Source of the DNA: an uncultured Bacilli bacterium
Lineage (GTDB): Bacteria; Bacillota_I; Bacilli_A; RF39; UBA660
Reading direction: 5' to 3'
Assembly: GCA_944351345.1 (NCBI GenBank)
Contig: CALVPO010000046.1
Span: 1 to 10,628, forward strand
DNA: 10,628 nt
Shown: one piece after another, positions 6,249-10,628 of the stretch
Layout: each line of letters opens with the position of its first letter
How positions within the stretch are numbered: the first letter of the stretch is position 1
The notes under the pieces: generated by a model
What the model saw: the letters and a program-made list of their open reading frames with translations, nothing else
The model's database searches: none
Told to the model about the DNA's origin: nothing
Translations under genes and position numbers: made by a program

Positions 6249-6324
6249 CAGAAAAAAAGAATAAATTTTTTTATCAAATTTTATCTATTTTTATTAATTT
6301 AATTTATTTTACTCTTTTTTTCTG
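6249..6324. repeat. 12-bp inverted repeat with A/T tracts after the ATPase gene
   Basis: CAGAAAAAAAGA (6249..6260) and TCTTTTTTTCTG (6313..6324) are perfect inverted copies separated by 52 bases. Inside them ATAAATT (6261..6267) and AATTTAT (6301..6307) continue the stem after a small bulge. In RNA this would be a long, GC-poor hairpin whose distal arm carries T7. It lies 32 bases after the ATPase stop and before the SEC-C promoter. It may be a weak terminator for the ATPase transcript, possibly bidirectional, or a protein-binding site. Confidence 0.6.
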
Positions 6325-6356
6325 CAAAAATACTACTAACTTAAAATTAATTTTTA

Positions 6357-7658
6357 TTACTTTATACAAAATACTGCATACAAAGGAACTGATTTTATAT
6401 TATTCTCAAAACCAAAATTCTTACTAGACACCCTAATAGCATAACTAGGATTATATTTTTTCATATAAACATTTAAACATTTAGATTTAGTATTATCACT
6501 TGCTTTTACTTCAATAGGAATAACACCATCTTTATTAGTTATTAAAAAATCAATCTCAGCTGTATTACCACTAGTCCAATAATTTAAAGATAACTTATTA
6601 GCAACAAAAGTCTGAGCAACATAATTCTCTACAATAGCACCTTTAAATCTAAATGATTTATCTAACATTATATCATTAAAAAGAATACCACTAATACTAC
6701 ACAAAAGACCAACATCAGACATATATACTTTAAAAATACTTTCATCTTGATAAACCTTAATAGGAATATCAACATTCTTAACATTATTACATATATAAAT
6801 CATGTTACTATATTCCAACCACTGAATAGCTGTTACATATTTTCTTTTATTACTCTTATCATCTATCTTAGAATATTGAAACTTCTTGTTTTCTTTAGCT
6901 AATTGATAAGAAATATTTTTATATACCTTTTCTATTTTTATTCCCTCAGCACTATTATAAACATACTTATTCATATCAGCAACATACATTTCTATAATTA
7001 AACTTAAAATATTCTTATCAAATTTCATTATATCTAAATCATTACTAATAATGTTTAAGACAGCTTCTGGCATACCACCAACATATAAATAAATCCTATA
7101 CAACTCTAACAATTTTAAATGAACAACTTCTTCCATCTTCTTATTATTCAAATAGCAATATTCTATTTCTTTTATTATATCTCCTTTACCAATTGCCACT
7201 AAAAACTCAGAAAAATCCATAGGATACATATATTCTATAAATACTTTACCAACTGGAAAAGAAGAATGAAATCTATTTATTTTTACACCAAGTAAACTTC
7301 CAGCTACTATAACATTATATCTTACATTAGACTCACACATATATTTCAAAGATGAGATAAACTCTTCACTTTCCTGTACCTCATCAACAAAAAAAATAGT
7401 ATCATCAGAATCCAATTTTTTACCAATAATCCATTCCATTTTCTTTATCTTATCAGAAATAGAAATATCTTCTTTATATAATTTTACAATATCCCTACGA
7501 TCTAATAAATTTATATAAATATAATTTTTAAAATTATCTCTACAAAATTTATCTATCGTATAAGTCTTACCTATTTGTCTAACCCCTACTACCATCATAG
7601 GCTTTTTCATACCATCAGACTTCCATTTTAATAAGATATCTTCAAATTTTCTCTTCAT
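6357..7658 (-). CDS. AAA_14 / DUF4143 ATPase
   Basis: This 433-residue protein belongs to the widespread but poorly characterised AAA_14 plus DUF4143 family of STAND-like or archaeal-type ATPases. The N-terminal ATPase shows Walker A GVRQIGKT (Lys31), Walker B IFFVDE (Asp92, Glu93), sensor GSLLG (120-124) and YPMDFSEFL (145-153). The DUF4143 part begins around YVGGMPEAV (192-200). It includes a winged-helix-like middle and ends in a nuclease-like core, RFKGAIVENYVAQ (337-349), SGNTAEIDFLI (Asp370) and IPIEVKA (Glu383, Lys385), which together look like an intact PD-(D/E)XK site. Both sites appear complete, so it is probably active. Biological roles are unproven; the family is often found as scattered accessory genes. 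AGGGG precedes the ATG, with a strong promoter and two direct repeats just upstream. Confidence 0.88.
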   Translation of the reverse strand: MKRKFEDILLKWKSDGMKKPMMVVGVRQIGKTYTIDKFCRDNFKNYIYINLLDRRDIVKLYKEDISISDKIKKMEWIIGKKLDSDDTIFFVDEVQESEEFISSLKYMCESNVRYNVIVAGSLLGVKINRFHSSFPVGKVFIEYMYPMDFSEFLVAIGKGDIIKEIEYCYLNNKKMEEVVHLKLLELYRIYLYVGGMPEAVLNIISNDLDIMKFDKNILSLIIEMYVADMNKYVYNSAEGIKIEKVYKNISYQLAKENKKFQYSKIDDKSNKRKYVTAIQWLEYSNMIYICNNVKNVDIPIKVYQDESIFKVYMSDVGLLCSISGILFNDIMLDKSFRFKGAIVENYVAQTFVANKLSLNYWTSGNTAEIDFLITNKDGVIPIEVKASDNTKSKCLNVYMKKYNPSYAIRVSSKNFGFENNIKSVPLYAVFCIK

Positions 7659-7682
7659 AAATATCCCCTTTCTTTAAAATTA

Positions 7683-7711
7683 ATTATACATTAAATATAT
7701 ATTTTTTTCAA
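7683..7711 (-). promoter_or_regulatory. sigma-A promoter of the ATPase gene
   Basis: TTGAAA (7711..7706), 17 bases, then TATAAT (7688..7683) on the minus strand. The start expected near 7676 leaves a leader of about 17 nt containing the AGGGG ribosome site. The first copy of the 20-bp direct repeat begins one base upstream of the -35 box. Confidence 0.8.
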
Positions 7712-7712
7712 T

Positions 7713-7765
7713 AAAATGCACGTTTTTGCCACATAAAATTATACAAAAATGCATATTTTTCCCAC
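7713..7765. repeat. two 20-bp direct repeats, 33 bp apart, upstream of the ATPase promoter
   Basis: Copies at 7713..7732 and 7746..7765 read AAAATGCAYRTTTTTSCCAC on the plus strand and differ at only three of 20 positions. The period of 33 bp is close to three helical turns, so both copies face the same side. They fill the space between the dehydrogenase stop and the ATPase -35 box, positions suited to an activator or a cooperative regulator. They include the G/C-containing blocks TGCA and CCAC, which makes chance A/T similarity less likely. Confidence 0.7.
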
Positions 7766-7776
7766 TTATCTCAAAT

Positions 7777-8526
7777 TTATCTCCCCTTACGCCTTTGAGA
7801 CTTATAAACAAATCTAACTAAAATACTATCGGGAACTACCTTAAAAATAACTCTAAGAGCCTTAATATTAAATCCTGGAATAATTATAAACTTATTTTTA
7901 AACATAGAGTCAATAGCATATTTTCCAACATAATCACTATCCAACCCCTTAAGACTAAAACTAACTCCTGCAACATCATCAAAATTAGTCCTAACAGGAC
8001 CAGGGCATAAAACACTAACCCTTACATTAGACTTTTTTCTTCTAAGTTCCTCCCTAATCCCCTGATTAAGTCTTAAAACATAATTCTTAGTAGCATAATA
8101 AGTATCCATCAAAGGACCAGGCATAAAACCAGCAATACTAGCAACATTAAGAATTCTACCACTATCTTTCTTTAACATATCAGCTAAATATAACTTAGTT
8201 AAAACATGTAAAGCTCTAATATTTATATCAATCATTTCTATTTCTTTATCTAAAGAAACACTATTAAATTCTCCAAATAACCCAAAACCAGCATTGTTAA
8301 TAAGAATATCAATATCTGGATATCTATCATGTAACTTAATACAATTATCATAAATACTTAAATCCATAGAAACAACTTCTACCTTACCTTTAAATTCCCT
8401 CTTAATCTTATTAAGTTTATCTTTATTCCTAGCAACAAGTACCAAATCATATCCCATACTATTCAAATATTTAGCCATACTATAACCTATACCACTACTA
8501 GCACCAGTTATTAATACTCTCATCAT
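7777..8526 (-). CDS. classical short-chain dehydrogenase/reductase (SDR)
   Basis: It is a soluble NAD(P)-dependent oxidoreductase of about 249 residues, a normal length for classical SDRs. Visible motifs are the dinucleotide-binding TGASSGIG (residues 7-14), NNAG (77-80), Asn102 of the catalytic tetrad, Ser130 in NVASIAG, Tyr143 and Lys147 of YYATK, and the PGPVRT stretch after the catalytic helix. Arg33 in the VAR segment after the second strand suggests NADP preference. The C-terminus is basic (YKSQRRKGR), as in the DltE/YqjQ-like branch annotated as generic oxidoreductase. The substrate cannot be inferred. Two adjacent ATGs exist; AGAAGG lies a little better placed for the second one at 8523. 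Only weak promoter-like sequences (TTGATG with TATAAA at a 19-base spacing) are seen upstream. The gene before it ends in a terminator, so it is likely transcribed alone. Confidence 0.88.
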   Translation of the reverse strand: MMRVLITGASSGIGYSMAKYLNSMGYDLVLVARNKDKLNKIKREFKGKVEVVSMDLSIYDNCIKLHDRYPDIDILINNAGFGLFGEFNSVSLDKEIEMIDINIRALHVLTKLYLADMLKKDSGRILNVASIAGFMPGPLMDTYYATKNYVLRLNQGIREELRRKKSNVRVSVLCPGPVRTNFDDVAGVSFSLKGLDSDYVGKYAIDSMFKNKFIIIPGFNIKALRVIFKVVPDSILVRFVYKSQRRKGR

Positions 8527-8643
8527 ACCACCTTCTATTAAGTTTATTTTTATACACTAATCGATTAAAATATCATCAATTAAACATATATATTTCCGAA
8601 ACTATCCATCAGACAATTAATATTTATAAGAAAATAATATCAC

Positions 8644-8675
8644 AAAAAAACATCTATGACAACAATCACAGACAT
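8644..8675 (-). terminator. rho-independent terminator of the three-gene cassette
   Basis: The transcript folds AUGUCUGUGA (8675..8666), loop UUGUUG, UCAUAGAUGU (8659..8650) into a ten-pair stem including three G-U pairs, continuing into a run of U to 8644. It starts eight bases after the stop of the hydrolase-like gene and closes the cassette. Confidence 0.8.
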
Positions 8676-8683
8676 TTAAATAT

Positions 8684-9457
8684 TTACTCTTCAACATATT
8701 TTCCCGTATCAAAATCATAATGACCTTCACCATATTTTTTCCTAAGTTTTGGATCAGAATAACCAAAAGGATCACTACCCTCACCAGGATGACAATAATA
8801 AATCCAAGTAATAGCATCTTTACCATAAAACTCAGGATCAGAATTTTGAATACATTTAGATACATGTGATATATACTGACTCGGATCATCTTTATTAATC
8901 TCATTACCATCATTTGTAACAGATATTAACCCATATGTTCCATCATGTTGATTAACATACTTAGGTAAAGTCCTCTTACCATCTACTAACACAGATTTAA
9001 CAGCCTCTTCAACCTTATCAGTAACCTTATTAGCATCAGACCCATTATCCATATATTCCTTAGCATTATAAAACCATCCACCATTTCTTACATATTCATA
9101 AAGTCCTTCAGCACCTTTCTTACCATTATACTCTCCACCACGCAATTCAAATAAATTAGCCATCAAAGAAGCCTCTCCAGCAGCTCCTTTCACACTACCT
9201 TGCTCTTGAATACATAATCTAGAAAGCTTTAACAACTCTTCATCAGTCAAATCATACTTCTCAAATTGATCCACTACTATAGGCATTGGTTCATTAAGAT
9301 CATAATTTTCCACTAATAATACACTATTACTTTTATTCTTATTTTTATAATTACCAACAATAGATTTAGTTAATCCATCTAAAGTAGTAATTCTTTTTAC
9401 ATCAAATTTTTCTATGTTAGTATTATTATTTTTTAAACCTATCTTCTTTATTTTCAT
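8684..9457 (-). CDS. SleB/cell-wall-hydrolase-like protein without signal peptide
   Basis: This protein has 257 residues. The first 65 or so are lysine/asparagine-rich and without hydrophobic core, so no signal peptide or membrane anchor is present. From residue 70 the sequence LTDEELLKLSRLCIQEQG, then GAAGEASLMANLFELR, followed by LYEYVRNGGWF and EAVKSVLVDGKRTLPKYV, resembles the SleB-type hydrolase core. In that core an early acidic residue in an E-(A/G)-rich helix is catalytic; candidates here are Glu85 and Glu95. The C-terminal part has YCHPGEGSDPFGY (221-233). Such enzymes cleave peptidoglycan, but the match is by pattern memory, not alignment. It is the last gene of a tight set, 18 bases after the 66-residue gene, with GGTGAT as ribosome site. 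With helical WXG-like partners, export by a type VII-like route is an inference. Other readings are an unrelated peptidase or a phage-derived lysin. Confidence 0.5.
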   Translation of the reverse strand: MKIKKIGLKNNNTNIEKFDVKRITTLDGLTKSIVGNYKNKNKSNSVLLVENYDLNEPMPIVVDQFEKYDLTDEELLKLSRLCIQEQGSVKGAAGEASLMANLFELRGGEYNGKKGAEGLYEYVRNGGWFYNAKEYMDNGSDANKVTDKVEEAVKSVLVDGKRTLPKYVNQHDGTYGLISVTNDGNEINKDDPSQYISHVSKCIQNSDPEFYGKDAITWIYYCHPGEGSDPFGYSDPKLRKKYGEGHYDFDTGKYVEE

Positions 9458-9475
9458 AAAATATCACCATAATAA

Positions 9476-9676
9476 TTAAATTCTAGGCAAAATTTCTATT
9501 TTTAATTCTTTAATAATCTCTTGAATATCAATACTAAAATTAGATAATAATTCCTCACCTATTATTTTATCATTAATTAATAATAAATCTTTATTATATT
9601 TCACAAAATTATTCAAATTTAAGTTTAATAATTTATCATTAATTTCCATAATTTTATTTATATTATCTTGCCTCAT
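9476..9676 (-). CDS. 66-residue helical protein between WXG-like and hydrolase-like genes
   Basis: I do not recognise a family. The product is almost entirely predicted helix, with hydrophobic residues in coiled-coil-like spacing (INKIMEINDKLLNLNLNNF, then LLINDKIIGEELL and IIKELKIEIL). It has no cysteine, tryptophan or membrane segment. The stop of the upstream WXG-like gene (TAG) overlaps the AGGGG ribosome site of this gene, and the next gene starts 18 bases after its stop, so all three are surely co-translated from one message. Size and position resemble the small helical partner proteins (Lap/DUF3130-type) that accompany LXG effectors of type VIIb secretion, but its tryptophan-free sequence gives no direct proof. 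A chaperone or adaptor role is an inference. Confidence 0.65.
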   Translation of the reverse strand: MRQDNINKIMEINDKLLNLNLNNFVKYNKDLLLINDKIIGEELLSNFSIDIQEIIKELKIEILPRI

Positions 9677-9689
9677 TTATAATCATCCC

Positions 9690-10565
9690 CTAATTAATAA
9701 TATTTTTAAAATTATTACTAGTAGCTCTTTCTAATTCTTCAACACTAACAATTTCTTTACCTAAAACATCTAAATTTAAATTATGTATACTCAAAATATT
9801 ATTCATATTAATAATAATTTCTGACTCCAATTTTTCAATAGCATTCAAATTATCAGTCTTATAATAATTACTTAAATCAACAAACAAATTATTAATATCT
9901 TCTACTAAAGCATTCTCCTCATCAATATACATTTGAACTTTATTATATATACTCTCCATTTTTTGAGAATCTGTAATAGAAACATCTAAACTTATATCTT
10001 TTTTAAGATCATAATCTTTAATATCAGTAATTCCAATAATGACAACCTCAATTTTTGAAATTTTTCTTTTAATAGTTTTTTCTATTGATTCAATCTTCCT
10101 AAGTACTTTCCTATTTTTTTCACATAAACTCCCTAAATTATCATTAAATTTTACTAATTTAGTTTTTTCATTTTCTACTAAACTAATAATTTTAGCATCA
10201 CTACCTACTAAATTAAGATTATTATAAATATTAATTATATTATTCATATAATTAGCAAGATCATTTTTTAAATTTATATATCCATCCTCCAATAATAAAT
10301 CATAATTAATTCTATCACCAATTTTACTATACTCCTCAATTAAATATAAAAAAGTTTCTAAAAAATCATCTAAATTATAAATAAATTCTGAAATAACTTT
10401 TTTCTCATCACAAATAATAGAATAATAAACTACCCCCTTACTTGTTCTCCAACAATTTTTTATTTCATCTATAGAATTATAATAATTAATAAAAATATCA
10501 TAATAGTTATCTTTTATATCTTTAAATTTTTCAATTATTTTTTTTATTTCAATAACATCAATCAT
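9690..10565 (-). CDS. long helical protein with WXG100/LXG-like N-terminus
   Basis: The 291 residues are predicted to be nearly all helix. Residues 1-85 look like a WXG100-type helical hairpin: a first amphipathic helix, a turn with NCWRTSKG (Trp39, Gly44), then a second long helix up to LIEEYSKIG. Further helices follow (about 95-125, 135-170, 205-240 and 245-285), with a short strand-like break IEVVIIGITD near 172-181. This fits the helical stalk of an LXG-type type VII secretion substrate but stops without any toxin domain; the protein is complete, with a TAG stop. There is no signal peptide. GGGAGG sits five bases before the ATG, directly behind an 18-bp hairpin. It heads the three-gene set. 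Alternative explanations are a structural coiled-coil protein or a phage tail-like component. Isoleucine, asparagine and lysine content is higher than in the housekeeping genes. Confidence 0.6.
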   Translation of the reverse strand: MIDVIEIKKIIEKFKDIKDNYYDIFINYYNSIDEIKNCWRTSKGVVYYSIICDEKKVISEFIYNLDDFLETFLYLIEEYSKIGDRINYDLLLEDGYINLKNDLANYMNNIINIYNNLNLVGSDAKIISLVENEKTKLVKFNDNLGSLCEKNRKVLRKIESIEKTIKRKISKIEVVIIGITDIKDYDLKKDISLDVSITDSQKMESIYNKVQMYIDEENALVEDINNLFVDLSNYYKTDNLNAIEKLESEIIINMNNILSIHNLNLDVLGKEIVSVEELERATSNNFKNIIN

Positions 10566-10577
10566 AAATACCTCCCT

Positions 10578-10618
10578 TTTAAAATAAAAAAACTTATAAC
10601 AAGTTTCTTTATTTTAAA
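10578..10618 (-). terminator. 18-bp hairpin just before the WXG-like gene
   Basis: Minus-strand 10618..10601 and 10595..10578 are complementary over 18 bases, with a single G-U pair and a five-base loop GTTAT. The 3' arm carries T7 followed by ATTTT. It can act as a rho-independent terminator for a gene lying beyond the window edge. It also ends only about one base before the GGGAGG ribosome site, so it could influence translation of the WXG-like gene. Confidence 0.55.
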
Positions 10619-10623
10619 TTATA
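10618..10623 (-). promoter_or_regulatory. possible -10 box upstream of the WXG-like gene
   Basis: A perfect TATAAT lies at 10623..10618 on the minus strand, about 55 bases before the ATG. Its -35 partner would lie outside the window, so the call rests on one box in A/T-rich DNA. If used, the transcript would start inside the 5' arm of the hairpin that follows. Confidence 0.3.
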
Positions 10624-10628
10624 TTTAT

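Noticed and set aside
6320..6330. TTTTTGC near the ATPase stop as a third copy of the upstream 20-bp repeat, making the gene flanked by terminal repeats
   Set aside because: Only seven bases match, in the A/T-rich part of the motif, and the CCAC and ATGCA blocks are missing.
7713..7765. CRISPR-like repeats
   Set aside because: Only two imperfect 20-bp copies with a 13-base spacer exist, with no array and no cas gene. A promoter-linked regulatory motif fits better.
8558..8567. TAATCGATTA palindrome upstream of the dehydrogenase gene as an operator
   Set aside because: A single 10-bp palindrome in A/T-rich DNA, not clearly placed relative to a convincing promoter.
8617..8913. Hydrophobic 98-residue minus-strand frame overlapping the end of the hydrolase-like gene
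   Set aside because: It runs in another frame across the gene's conserved C-terminus and over the terminator, and its Met/Ile/Val-rich sequence is a frame-shifted shadow.
9476..10565. The 66- and 291-residue genes as one gene broken by a frameshift
   Set aside because: The upstream gene ends in a clean TAG that overlaps an AGGGG ribosome site properly spaced for the next ATG, and the two products show no continuity of a known domain.

Overview
The window is very AT-rich and every convincing gene lies on the minus strand, so transcription runs from high to low coordinates. TAA and TAG stops predominate, Trp is read from TGG, and a TGA ends the gene at 33..227, so the code looks standard. Shine-Dalgarno sites of the AGGAG/GGGAGG type and sigma-A promoters of the TTGACA-N17-TATAAT type are plain. 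A genuine spoIIR, a DUF1146 gene and the order spoIIR-mntP-murA-rpmE-rpiB-DUF1146 point to Bacillota, most likely a Bacilli-type lineage. This order matches what I recall of the Bacillus subtilis murAB/rpmE to ywl to ywzB chromosomal stretch in compressed form. I cannot name the genus. An uncultivated AT-rich gut lineage would fit, but that is a guess.

Housekeeping block (1..4476, read right to left). SpoIIR (forespore-to-mother-cell signal) is followed by a MntP-type Mn efflux protein. Next comes an endonuclease/exonuclease/phosphatase (EEP) fold protein with an altered active site, then MurA, ribosomal protein L31, RpiB and a two-helix DUF1146 membrane protein that overlaps rpiB. The first codons of another gene are at the window edge. 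Individual promoters can be read for the EEP gene, murA, rpmE and rpiB. The rpmE promoter lies inside the murA 3' end, so these neighbours are not one simple operon.

Accessory block (4554..8526). It holds a DUF1186/SEC-C protein, an AAA_14/DUF4143 ATPase and a short-chain dehydrogenase. The ATPase gene has its own good promoter, with two near-identical 20-bp direct repeats spaced 33 bp directly upstream of its -35 box. A 12-bp inverted repeat with A/T tracts follows its stop codon.

Putative secretion cassette (8644..10618). Three tightly spaced genes end in a clear rho-independent terminator. They encode a 291-residue all-helical protein with a WXG100/LXG-like N-terminus, a 66-residue helical protein, and a leaderless 257-residue protein that resembles SleB-type cell-wall hydrolases. 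The layout suggests a type VII-like export module in which the helical targeting part and the enzymatic part are separate polypeptides. This is the most promising candidate for something undescribed. No secretion ATPase and no obvious immunity gene is present in the window.

No intergenic stretch exceeds about 210 bases, and I see no tRNA, rRNA, CRISPR array or insertion sequence.
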